Source of the DNA: Bacteroidia bacterium
GTDB lineage: Bacteria > Bacteroidota > Bacteroidia > JABEUT01
Assembly: GCA_013044305.1 (NCBI GenBank)
Contig: JABEUT010000092.1
Span: 1-15,093, forward strand
Length of the DNA: 15,093 nt
Reading direction: 5' to 3'
Each line of letters opens with the position of its first letter. Positions within the stretch are counted from its first letter, which is position 1. The position numbers were made by a program, and so were the translations under genes. The notes under the pieces are model-generated. The model saw only the letters and a list, made by a program, of their open reading frames with translations, was not told the DNA's origin and searched no databases. Shown here in pieces: positions 1 to 7,298 of this stretch.

Positions 1-18
1 CTCTTCATTAATAATACC

Positions 19-26
19 TATCTTTA
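19..26 (+). promoter_or_regulatory. Possible recA -7 element
   Basis: TATCTTTA matches seven of eight positions of the Bacteroidota -7 consensus TAnnTTTG and lies 25 bp before the recA start codon, giving a predicted leader of about 20 nt. The -33 element would fall at or before the left edge of the window, so it cannot be checked. I see no LexA-like palindrome in the 51 bp available. Confidence 0.3.
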
Positions 27-51
27 CTAAATAATAAAAAACAAACGGATC

Positions 52-1122
52 ATGGAAAAAATAACTGAAAAAAAGTCGGCAGCAAAAGATACATCTGCAC
101 ACGAAAGCAACGGTGGAAAAGAAGTAAACAAAGAAAAATTCAAGGCGCTGCAGCTTACTATCGACAAGCTGGAAAAAGCTTACGGGAAAGGCACCATCAT
201 GCGCATGGGCGAATCGCCGATACAGGATCTGGAAACCATTTCCACCGGCTCCCTCACCCTTGACATTGCACTTGGAATAAGTGGTTACCCCAAAGGAAGG
301 GTAATTGAAATTTATGGCCCCGAATCGTCGGGTAAAACCACCCTGGCAATTCACGCCATAGCCAATGTGCAGCGTAAGGGAGGCATAGCCGCCATTGTGG
401 ATGCCGAACATGCTTTTGACAGAACCTATGCCCAGAAACTCGGCGTAGACATAGGCAACCTGCTTATCTCACAGCCCGACAACGGCGAACAGGCGCTGGA
501 AATAGTGGACAACCTGATACGCTCCGGAGCCATAGACATTATAGTGATAGACTCGGTAGCCGCCCTTACCCCGCGAGCCGAAATTGAAGGTGAAATGGGC
601 GACTCGGTTATGGGATTACAGGCAAGGCTGATGAGCCAGGCGCTGCGCAAACTTACCGGAACCATTAGCAAAACAGGATGCTGCTGCGTATTCATAAACC
701 AACTTCGCGAAAAAATAGGAGTTATGTTCGGCAATCCCGAAACAACAACCGGAGGTAACGCTCTCAAATTTTATTCCTCCATCAGGCTCGACATACGCCG
801 CATAGGACAGTTGAAAGAAAGCGAACAGGTGATAGGTAACCGCACCCGCGTAAAGGTGGTTAAAAACAAACTTGCACCGCCTTTCGGCATCGCCGAATTC
901 GACATTCTGTATGGCGAAGGCATATCCAAAGTAGGCGAAATTGTTGACCTTGGAGTAGAACGGAACGTAATTAAAAAGAGCGGCGCCTGGTTCAGCTATG
1001 GCGACACACGCCTCGGTCAGGGCAGGGATGCGGTAAAACAACTGTTCATGGACAACCCCGAACTTTCGGAAGAGATAGAGGCAAAAATAATGGATGCGGT
1101 AGGCTTGCAAAAAGAGGTATAA
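52..1122 (+). CDS. recA: Recombinase RecA
   Basis: This is the ATP-dependent DNA strand-exchange protein of homologous recombination and SOS-type repair, acting as a filament on single-stranded DNA in the cytoplasm. The 356-residue protein carries the Walker A motif GPESSGKT at about 89-96, the catalytic glutamate in VDAEHAFD (E119), a Walker B strand IIVIDS at about 163-168, and the DNA-binding L2 loop region KIGVMFGNPETTTGGNALKF at about 221-240. The conserved core begins near residue 31 (KALQLTIDKLEKAYGKG), so there is a hydrophilic, Lys/Glu-rich N-terminal extension of about 28 residues. No other ATG lies between it and the core, which supports the start at 52. Residues 210-212 are three consecutive cysteines just before the L2 loop, where E. 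coli has NTLL. The next gene follows after 44 bp on the same strand. Identification is certain. Confidence 0.98.
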   Translation: MEKITEKKSAAKDTSAHESNGGKEVNKEKFKALQLTIDKLEKAYGKGTIMRMGESPIQDLETISTGSLTLDIALGISGYPKGRVIEIYGPESSGKTTLAIHAIANVQRKGGIAAIVDAEHAFDRTYAQKLGVDIGNLLISQPDNGEQALEIVDNLIRSGAIDIIVIDSVAALTPRAEIEGEMGDSVMGLQARLMSQALRKLTGTISKTGCCCVFINQLREKIGVMFGNPETTTGGNALKFYSSIRLDIRRIGQLKESEQVIGNRTRVKVVKNKLAPPFGIAEFDILYGEGISKVGEIVDLGVERNVIKKSGAWFSYGDTRLGQGRDAVKQLFMDNPELSEEIEAKIMDAVGLQKEV

Positions 1123-1166
1123 TACCTGAAAGGATACCATACCGCGGAAGAAGTTGCGGCAAAAAA

Positions 1167-2330
1167 ATGAATTCGAGACCAACTTTATCGCCTGCTTCAA
1201 TATCAGCCGGCATTAAAGGCAGAGGCAAGCCGGTTCGCTTAGACAGCAAGGCTTTAATAAATCCTTTGACATGGGCGGCTATTATTATTTTTTTTGCGAC
1301 CGCATCATGCAGTCATGATAACAGAAAGGCGCAACCGCTGCCGCCACGCAAGGATTCGGTAAAAGTTTCAGGCGAAGCCCCGGATACACTTACACCGCAA
1401 ATCAATAAACTGAACCAACTCATAACTTCCGAACCGGGCAATGCCGATTTATACTGGAGACGCGGAAAGCTGGAGGAAGCGGCTAAAAATTACAGTCCGG
1501 CATTAACTGATTATAACCATGCCATAAGGCTCGACAGCCTGAAAGCCACGTATTACTACAATCTGGCCAATCTTAATTTTACCATCGGCCAGACCAGGGC
1601 GGCGAAAGACGCCTATCTGCATTCCATTGCCCTCGATGCGAAAAACACCGATGCCCTGCTAAGGTTGAGTGAGCTTTACTTTTATGTGAAACGGTATACC
1701 GATGCCTTTGATTATGTTAACCGCGCTATTAAAGTAAATCCTTATATCGGTAAGGCATATTTCCTGAAAGGTATGATTTATCTGGAAACAAAGGATACAG
1801 CCAGAGCCATATCAAGCATGCAGACTGCCACTGAACAAGATACAAAATACTATGATGCATACATACAACTCGGCCTGCTGCTTACGCGAAAACGAAACCG
1901 GCTTGCGGTGGACTATTTTAACAGCGCAATAAGCATTGACCCCGGCGACAGGGAAGCCTATTACGACAAGGCTATGTTTTATCAATCGGCCGGAGACAAC
2001 GAAAAGGCAATTAATGCCTACCTCGATCTGCTTCAGGTTGATTCGACATACAAATATGCCTTGTATAACCTCGGTTATCTGTATTATTACCTGGACAAGC
2101 CCGATTACAAAAAAGCATTCATCTATTTTAACAAGGCCCTGCAGAGCGACAGCAACTACTCCTACGCCTACTTTTCTCGGGGCAACTGCTACCTTCAATT
2201 CGACCGACCGGAAAAGGCGCTCGCCGATTTCGACCATGCCGTTCGCCTAAACCCTGGCTTTACCCCAGCCTCTGATGCCTACAGGGCTCTGAAAAGGAAA
2301 TTAAGTAACAGCGCTGCGGCCGGTCGTTAA
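1167..2330 (+). CDS. TPR-repeat protein, putative lipoprotein
   Basis: This is a 387-residue tetratricopeptide-repeat protein, probably a protein-protein interaction scaffold in the cell envelope. Residues 1-30 are basic, a hydrophobic stretch lies at about 33-47 (LTWAAIIIFFATAS), and Cys48 could be a lipidation site. The lipobox is weak because position -3 is Thr. From about residue 92 to 380 there are roughly eight TPR units, with recurring motifs such as DYNHAIRLD, DYVNRAIKVNP, YFNSAISIDP, YFNKALQSD and DFDHAVRLNP. A proline-rich linker (about 55-78) precedes them. The ATG at 1167 is preceded by a run of A residues, and the next Met is at residue 201, after the signal region. It lies 44 bp after recA and is probably co-transcribed, though no functional link to RecA is implied. 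The specific function is not recognised. Confidence 0.85.
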   Translation: MNSRPTLSPASISAGIKGRGKPVRLDSKALINPLTWAAIIIFFATASCSHDNRKAQPLPPRKDSVKVSGEAPDTLTPQINKLNQLITSEPGNADLYWRRGKLEEAAKNYSPALTDYNHAIRLDSLKATYYYNLANLNFTIGQTRAAKDAYLHSIALDAKNTDALLRLSELYFYVKRYTDAFDYVNRAIKVNPYIGKAYFLKGMIYLETKDTARAISSMQTATEQDTKYYDAYIQLGLLLTRKRNRLAVDYFNSAISIDPGDREAYYDKAMFYQSAGDNEKAINAYLDLLQVDSTYKYALYNLGYLYYYLDKPDYKKAFIYFNKALQSDSNYSYAYFSRGNCYLQFDRPEKALADFDHAVRLNPGFTPASDAYRALKRKLSNSAAAGR

Positions 2331-2340
2331 AACGAGCCGG
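2320..2340. terminator. Weak stem-loop between convergent genes
   Basis: CCGGTCGT (2320-2327) pairs with ACGAGCCGG (2332-2340) apart from one bulged G at 2336. This gives an 8-bp stem with a 4-nt loop that overlaps the TAA stop of the TPR gene. Only a broken T-rich stretch (CTTTCATTT) follows on the plus strand and none on the minus strand. It may end transcription between the convergent TPR and Omp85 genes, which are only 22 bp apart, but the call is tentative. Confidence 0.3.
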
Positions 2341-2352
2341 AAAACTTTCATT

Positions 2353-3834
2353 TCACATAGGAGCCATAAAGTGAATGAATACCCCGCCCTGCCCTAGATT
2401 ATTGAATGAATATTCAATACGAAATACAATATCGTAATAGGTAACCAGATCAATGCCTGCGCCGTTGCCCCACAAAGGCGTTTTGGAAAGAAAATTGTTA
2501 ATTACATAAGGATACGGAGCACCCACATAGCCCCAGTCGGAAAAGGCGGTAAGGTAAATGGTGAAAAACGTAGTATTGAACTGCCTTACACCCAGGTATG
2601 GTATGGTTTGCATCGGGCGGTTTATCAGCCTGAACCTTAGTTCATTTTTAGTAAGGGCATAATAATTTCCGTCTACCACATACAGCTCGTAACCGCGAAC
2701 AAAACTGTTGGAATATCCCATCCCCCGTTGCAGAAAATAGGGCTGCGCTCCCGCCTGCGATACCTTGCCCTCGGCTTCGACCGAATAATAAAATAGCGGC
2801 GACAGAGACCAGTATTTGTGAAACGACGACTGAACGTAAAACAGGTTATACGGAGTGTTGTTCAATTTTAGCCCCATGCCGTAATCATTCAGACTGATGT
2901 CGAAAAAATATCCGCGCAGTGGATATGGGGTGCAGTCGCGGTAGTCGCTCTTAAAATAGTATTTAACCTCCGGTATGGTGGCGCTGCTTAGGTTAAACGG
3001 CAGGTAGTCTTTGGTAAGCGCCCTTATTGTATCGGAAATAGCCGTGGAAAGGATATCCGCCTCAAAAATATGTGTGTTGTAAAGCCCCTGCCGGTAGGTG
3101 TACTGCACCTTTCCTTTGTAGGTATGCTGTAGTATCTGTCCGGGATAGTCGAGGTATGTTAGTATGCCGTTCACCGAAGTATAGGGCAATTCGTTGTTTT
3201 CGGTGTAGTTAAAACTGAAAGCCAGCCCGCCCGCCTGCTTTTTGTTAATATAGGGTATGCGGTATGAAAAGCCAAGTTCCTTTGTATAGCCCAGCTGCGC
3301 AATAAGGCTTAACGTTTGATTCAAACCCAGCACATCATACATGGTAAGAGTTCCCCCAAGGTCTGCTTTGTCGAGCCTGTGGTTGTCCTGCTGCCACCAG
3401 GTGTTAAAGTTGCGCTCCTCCACTTTAAAAATAGGTGCGGGCCAGATATACCAGCGCTCCTGAACCTGTATGTAAACATCCGTTTCGCCATTCTTCATCC
3501 TCACGGTATCTACCATCGGCATAGTGGTGAACAGCGAAGTGTTCCTAAGGTTTTCTTCGGAACGTTCGGCTAGATTATGCCACAAGGATGCCGCAATGGT
3601 ATCGCCTTTCTTAAAGGTAAGCTCGCGAAGAATTATTGAATTTAGAGTTTTACGGTTGCCTTCGATTAAAATATCGGAGATAACAAACTTGCGTCCAGCG
3701 GCATTATTTACCTGCCCTAACGACCGGAAACCGCAAACCATGAAAAAAAAAACCGCAGGATAAAGAGCAACCGGCGAAACAGTGCGAAAGAAAAGATTGC
3801 CCGAAGTACGGGTTATGATAATTTGCTTATTCAT
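2353..3834 (-). CDS. Single-POTRA Omp85-family outer-membrane protein
   Basis: This 493-residue protein looks like a short Omp85/BamA-superfamily outer-membrane barrel. Residues 1-41 form a long N-terminal signal with a hydrophobic core at about 22-36 and a plausible cleavage site after SLG. One POTRA-like domain follows at about 50-128 (FVISDILIEGNRKTLNSIIL, then LRNTSLF and VYIQVQERW). The rest, about 130-493, is rich in alternating aromatic and polar residues and Gly/Asn turns, as expected for a beta-barrel, and it ends in GGVFIHFMAPM. BamA has five POTRA domains and is about 800 residues, so this is a shorter paralogue and not the essential BamA itself. The family inserts or exports outer-membrane proteins or lipids, but the substrate here is unknown. 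It lies 42 bp downstream of the CBS gene and is probably in the same transcript. Confidence 0.8.
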   Translation of the reverse strand: MNKQIIITRTSGNLFFRTVSPVALYPAVFFFMVCGFRSLGQVNNAAGRKFVISDILIEGNRKTLNSIILRELTFKKGDTIAASLWHNLAERSEENLRNTSLFTTMPMVDTVRMKNGETDVYIQVQERWYIWPAPIFKVEERNFNTWWQQDNHRLDKADLGGTLTMYDVLGLNQTLSLIAQLGYTKELGFSYRIPYINKKQAGGLAFSFNYTENNELPYTSVNGILTYLDYPGQILQHTYKGKVQYTYRQGLYNTHIFEADILSTAISDTIRALTKDYLPFNLSSATIPEVKYYFKSDYRDCTPYPLRGYFFDISLNDYGMGLKLNNTPYNLFYVQSSFHKYWSLSPLFYYSVEAEGKVSQAGAQPYFLQRGMGYSNSFVRGYELYVVDGNYYALTKNELRFRLINRPMQTIPYLGVRQFNTTFFTIYLTAFSDWGYVGAPYPYVINNFLSKTPLWGNGAGIDLVTYYDIVFRIEYSFNNLGQGGVFIHFMAPM

Positions 3835-3876
3835 TATTACGTTTCATCCGCCGGCGCCCGCAATGAGCCGCCCGGT

Positions 3877-4539
3877 TTACATATTAAGATAATGCATCAG
3901 CGAATCGTATCTTTCCTGCAAGTTGCCCGTTTCGTTAACCTGCGAGAAAGAAGCTTTAACATTATACCCGAACCGCTCGAATGTTTGTATAACAGGAGCG
4001 GCGTTCTGAAGATTTAATTTAAGGGTAACCTCCAGCAGGGTGGAATCGTGATTGGGCGTAAGAAAGAGGCTGACAATTTTGGCGCCGTTACTTTCTGCAA
4101 TCTGGGCTATCTGCGACAAGGAATAATCGTGCTGGCTTATCTCGAGGATTATAATGCTGCCCGGCTCCTGGGCTGCCGTAAGCACCGAAAAGTAATTGAG
4201 CATCTGTACATGCGTAATAGCTCCCGCGTAGCGCTCCTTTTCATCCAGCACAGGTATTACATCTATTTTGGCAATGGCATACAACTTTAGTGCATCATAT
4301 GCATGCTGGTAATCAAATACGAATGGTTTGCCCAGCAGATGTTTAATTTTGCCTATGCGGTCGTTGGACAAGTTGAGATCAAGCAGTTCTACATCCGAAA
4401 CCAGGCCTACATAAGCGGTTTTGTCAATTACAGGAAGGTGCGATACTTTAAAATCGTCCATCCACTCCAAGGCCTTCTTTACATCGTCGGTTACTTTTAG
4501 TGGGGGCAGATCACTGGTTATCAAGTCTCTTGCTGTCAT
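3877..4539 (-). CDS. Tandem CBS-domain protein with ACT-like C-terminus
   Basis: This is a 220-residue cytoplasmic protein. A CBS pair occupies about 4-55 (VSHLPVIDKTAYVGLVSDVEL) and 68-120 (KIDVIPVLDEKERYAGAITH). CBS pairs usually bind adenine nucleotides such as AMP, ATP or S-adenosylmethionine. The C-terminal part, about 128-198 (SIIILEISQHDYSLSQIAQI onward), has the alternating strand-helix-strand character of an ACT-like domain, a small-ligand-binding fold. No catalytic domain is visible, so a ligand-sensing or regulatory role is inferred. It is the first gene of a two-gene minus-strand unit with the Omp85 protein and has a strong promoter upstream. The ATG at 4539 starts directly at the conserved CBS motif MTARDLI, which supports the start. 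Confidence 0.85.
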   Translation of the reverse strand: MTARDLITSDLPPLKVTDDVKKALEWMDDFKVSHLPVIDKTAYVGLVSDVELLDLNLSNDRIGKIKHLLGKPFVFDYQHAYDALKLYAIAKIDVIPVLDEKERYAGAITHVQMLNYFSVLTAAQEPGSIIILEISQHDYSLSQIAQIAESNGAKIVSLFLTPNHDSTLLEVTLKLNLQNAAPVIQTFERFGYNVKASFSQVNETGNLQERYDSLMHYLNM

Positions 4540-4631
4540 ACCTCGTCAGTCAAATGTTGAAGTAACGGTTGGGTGTTAATATATTATGATTATGCAGTGC
4601 GGCGTTCATCGTTTTGCCAATCTAAACAATG

Positions 4632-4662
4632 CAAAGGTACAAATTCGGCGGGTTTCTCCAAA
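4632..4662 (-). promoter_or_regulatory. Bacteroidota-type promoter for the CBS-Omp85 unit
   Basis: Read on the minus strand, TTTG (4662-4659), 19 bp and TACCTTTG (4639-4632) match the Bacteroidota primary sigma-factor consensus TTTG, about 19 bp, TAnnTTTG exactly. Transcription would start near 4625, giving a leader of about 85 nt before the CBS start at 4539. The element runs through an upstream ATG at 4629 of the divergent gene, which argues against that codon being used. Confidence 0.8.
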
Positions 4663-4683
4663 AGCAAAAAAGTAGTAATTTTG
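4653..4683 (+). promoter_or_regulatory. Bacteroidota-type promoter for the CapD-like gene
   Basis: TTTC (4653-4656, one mismatch to TTTG), 19 bp and TAATTTTG (4676-4683, exact TAnnTTTG) form a good promoter. The -7 element ends only 5 bp before the ATG at 4689, so the predicted transcription start falls at or next to the start codon and the mRNA may be leaderless. Its -33 element lies within 10 bp of the -33 element of the minus-strand promoter, so the two promoters are back to back and cover common DNA. Confidence 0.65.
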
Positions 4684-4688
4684 GTTTC

Positions 4689-6560
4689 ATGTATTTTTTA
4701 CGCCGCCATCTCCCCCGCTGGTTTATACTTTTTATAGACTTATTCCTTTGCTTCTCCTCGCTGGTACTCGCCTACCTGCTCCGCTTCAACTTCTCAATTC
4801 CAGCCTCCGAAAGGGTAACATTCGTATATGTTTTCCCGTTTGTCCTCTCCCTGCGATTCATCAGTTTTTATGTAAGCGGCCTGTACCGTAATATCATACG
4901 CTACACCGGCTCGCGCGATGTGCAGCAGATCGTCATTATCCTGTCGGTTGTAAGCATGTTCTTCGCCGTTTCGAACATAGTTGTCTATTCCACCCCCTGG
5001 AAACATTATCTGGTCCCTTATTCCATCATTGTAATAGAATTCATGTCCTCGTCGTTCATCCTGATTTCGGCACGCCTTATTTACAAAGCCATGTATTCCG
5101 ACGATTTTGCCACAGTGCGCGAAAAACGGGCGGTTATCATATACGGCGCCGATGACGAGGGGCTGATTACAAAAAGAGCCATTGAGCGCGATGCCTCCAA
5201 ATACAGCATTCTTGCCTTCCTTGACGACGACCGGAATAAATGGAACAAAAGGCTGGAGGGCATTCCCGTATATTCTGCCGCAAAACTCAAGGACCTTGTA
5301 AAGGAAAACAATGTCGCCCACCTGGTATTGTCGAAGGATATAGGGGTGGAGCGCAAAAAAGAAATGGCGGACATCTGCCTGGAAAACGGCACCAAGATAC
5401 TGAACGTACCGCCCATAAGCCACTGGATTAACGGGGAACTTAGCTTTAAGCAGATAAAAAAAATACAAATTGAAGAACTGTTGCAGCGCGATCCGATTGT
5501 GCTCGACAATGACAAAATAAACAAGCAGCTTCATGGCAAAACCATACTCGTAACTGGCGCCGCCGGATCCATAGGCAGCCAGCTGGTAAGGCAAATTATT
5601 CCATTTAATCCGCGGACTATTATATTGGCAGATCAGGCGGAATCGCCCCTGTACGACCTGCAAATGGAGCTTAAGGAAATTGAATCGCCTCGCCCCGTAA
5701 AAATCTACGTTGCCGATATATGCAACCTGAAACGTATGAACAACATCTTCGGTAGCAACAAACCGGAGATCGTATTTCACGCAGCCGCATACAAGCATGT
5801 ACCCCTCATGGAAGACAACCCCGCCGAAGCGGTTCTTATCAATGTGGAGGGAACAAAGTGCATAGCCGACCTGTCTATGCAATACGGAGTTGAAAAGTTT
5901 GTAATGATATCTACCGACAAGGCGGTAAATCCCACAGGCGTTATGGGCGCGTCCAAGCGCATTGCCGAAATATATATACAGACACTGAACCAGCAAAAGA
6001 AAACACGGTTCATTACCACCCGCTTTGGCAACGTACTCGACTCCAACGGCTCGGTTATACCCCGCTTCAGGCAGCAGATAGAAAAAGGTGGACCGGTAAC
6101 CATTACTCACCCCGACATTACCCGATTCTTTATGACCATACCAGAAGCATGCCGGCTGGTACTGGAAGCGGGCTGCATGGGAACAGGAGGCGAAATATAT
6201 GTTTTCGACATGGGCAAGTCGCTGAAAATTGCCGACCTGGCTAAAAGAATGATACAACTGTCGGGGCTTTCCCTCGGCAAGGATATACAAATTGTATATA
6301 CAGGCCTGCGCCCGGGAGAAAAACTATATGAAGAATTGCTGCTGAACAGCGAAAATTCGCTGCCTACACACCACCCGCGCATTATGATTGCCAAAGTGAA
6401 GGAAAATGATTTCTCCATAGTTGCAGCCCAGATAAAAGACCTGACAGGACTGCTTGACGGACAGAACGACATGAGCCTGGTAAAGAAAATGAAGGAGATA
6501 GTTCCGGAATTTATCAGCAATAACTCGGTGTTTGCACAACTAGATACAGTTGCAGGTTAG
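4689..6560 (+). CDS. FlaA1/CapD/WbpM-type membrane nucleotide-sugar dehydratase or epimerase
   Basis: This 623-residue enzyme belongs to the membrane-bound long SDR family that makes 4-keto-6-deoxy sugars (typically UDP-GlcNAc 4,6-dehydratase) for surface polysaccharides or glycans. Four membrane helices lie at about 10-33, 45-64, 80-101 and 109-132. A first Rossmann domain follows with a degenerate GADDEG at 153-158, where GxGxxG is expected. The catalytic SDR domain has TGAAGSIGS at 289-297 and STDKAVNP beginning at S408, with Met419 and Lys423 in MGASKR. This is the Ser-Met-Lys variant of the SYK triad known in the family. The C-terminal RPGEKLYEEL is also typical. A longer frame opens at ATG 4629, but that codon lies in the opposing promoter and the family normally begins just before the first helix, so 4689 is chosen. 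The gene stands alone, with no glycosyltransferase beside it. The exact sugar substrate is not determined. Confidence 0.93.
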   Translation: MYFLRRHLPRWFILFIDLFLCFSSLVLAYLLRFNFSIPASERVTFVYVFPFVLSLRFISFYVSGLYRNIIRYTGSRDVQQIVIILSVVSMFFAVSNIVVYSTPWKHYLVPYSIIVIEFMSSSFILISARLIYKAMYSDDFATVREKRAVIIYGADDEGLITKRAIERDASKYSILAFLDDDRNKWNKRLEGIPVYSAAKLKDLVKENNVAHLVLSKDIGVERKKEMADICLENGTKILNVPPISHWINGELSFKQIKKIQIEELLQRDPIVLDNDKINKQLHGKTILVTGAAGSIGSQLVRQIIPFNPRTIILADQAESPLYDLQMELKEIESPRPVKIYVADICNLKRMNNIFGSNKPEIVFHAAAYKHVPLMEDNPAEAVLINVEGTKCIADLSMQYGVEKFVMISTDKAVNPTGVMGASKRIAEIYIQTLNQQKKTRFITTRFGNVLDSNGSVIPRFRQQIEKGGPVTITHPDITRFFMTIPEACRLVLEAGCMGTGGEIYVFDMGKSLKIADLAKRMIQLSGLSLGKDIQIVYTGLRPGEKLYEELLLNSENSLPTHHPRIMIAKVKENDFSIVAAQIKDLTGLLDGQNDMSLVKKMKEIVPEFISNNSVFAQLDTVAG

Positions 6561-6564
6561 GTAA

Positions 6565-6610
6565 CGCCCTGCCCATTTTAAAACTATGGCCGGGCCATTC
6601 CGGCAGGGTG
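6565..6610. terminator. Nested hairpins between convergent genes
   Basis: CGCCCTGCC (6565-6573) pairs with GGCAGGGTG (6602-6610) over nine pairs, one a G-T wobble. Inside its loop, ATGGC and GCCAT form a second hairpin (6586-6598). The element sits just after the CapD-like stop and before the end of the convergent Nudix gene. Only a weak T-rich run (CTTTCGGTT) follows on the plus strand and none on the minus strand, so a terminator role is plausible but not proven. Confidence 0.45.
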
Positions 6611-6641
6611 CTTTCGGTTGCCCCGCAACATTCATAGCGCA

Positions 6642-7298
6642 TCAGTCTTTGACACGCCTGTTGTTTATCCTCCTCAACAGTTCTTCCAGTTCGCTTAAAA
6701 TCATGGCCGTGGCGCCCCACACAAAATACCGGTTCACGCTGTAGCCCGGCACTGGCACCATTTCTCCGGTGTTGCGCCGGGGCATCATTCTGGTTATTTT
6801 TATTCCGGGGTCGAGCAGGCATTGCACATTCATGTCGAAGGCGCATTGCACTTCGACGGGATCTATCACGGGCGGGTATGCTGTATGGCTCATGCCTATG
6901 TAGGGCTGCACCAGAAAGTTGCTCGGGGGGATATACAAGGGGCTTAGCCCTCCTATCTTTTCCACTTTACCCGGCGGCAGTCCCACCTCCTCACCGGCTT
7001 CCCTGATGGCGGTATGCCACAGATCCACGTCCGATTCTTCCATTGCCCCGCCCGGAAAAGATACCTGCCCGCCGTGCACCCCTTCGTATTCGGTGCGCAA
7101 AATAAGGCGCGTACATACAGTATCATTTATCGGAAACAACCACACAAGAACGCTGCTCCGCCGCGGATTTTTAGCCTCAATTTCAGTATCCGTAGTGTAC
7201 TGCCTGCCGCGGACGCTCATCAGCTGCTGGGCATCCCAGCCCGGAACGCCTCGCCCCATTTCATCCGCCAATAATCTTATCAACTCATTGATATTCAA
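6642..7298 (-). CDS. Nudix hydrolase, CoA-pyrophosphatase-like
   Basis: This 218-residue Nudix enzyme probably splits CoA or its derivatives into 4'-phosphopantetheine and 3',5'-ADP. The family-specific UPF0035-type motif runs over about 66-84 (ILRTEYEGVHGGQVSFPGG). It leads into the Nudix helix ending in REAGEEVGL, with probable metal ligands at R99-E100 and E103-E104. The same spacing (GG, 15 residues, RE) is seen in NUDT7 and YeaB. The start is a TTG at 7298. Upstream in frame is a stop only a few codons away and no ATG, and the next ATG (residue 14) would remove part of the conserved NINELIRLLADE region. It is convergent with the CapD-like gene and divergent from the MltF-like gene, so it is probably monocistronic. 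Other Nudix substrates cannot be excluded. Confidence 0.88.
   Translation of the reverse strand: MNINELIRLLADEMGRGVPGWDAQQLMSVRGRQYTTDTEIEAKNPRRSSVLVWLFPINDTVCTRLILRTEYEGVHGGQVSFPGGAMEESDVDLWHTAIREAGEEVGLPPGKVEKIGGLSPLYIPPSNFLVQPYIGMSHTAYPPVIDPVEVQCAFDMNVQCLLDPGIKITRMMPRRNTGEMVPVPGYSVNRYFVWGATAMILSELEELLRRINNRRVKD

Noticed and set aside
1115..1127. AGGTATAATACCT across the recA stop codon, with further ATACC copies at 1134 and 1139.
   Set aside because: The stem would be only about 5 bp and AT-rich without a T tract. The three ATACC copies are too short to count as a repeat array.
616..1200. A 194-codon minus-strand frame opposite the end of recA.
   Set aside because: It is antisense to a conserved recA and runs into the next gene, with Phe/Tyr/Ala-rich shadow composition.
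4629..4688. A 20-residue N-terminal extension of the CapD-like protein from ATG 4629.
   Set aside because: The ATG lies within the exact minus-strand promoter element and upstream of the plus-strand promoter. The extension does not match the usual family start.
4794..6290. A 498-codon open frame on the minus strand opposite the CapD-like gene.
   Set aside because: It lies wholly antisense to a gene with clear SDR motifs. Its translation is rich in Tyr, Cys, His and Phe with no domain pattern, as expected for a shadow frame.
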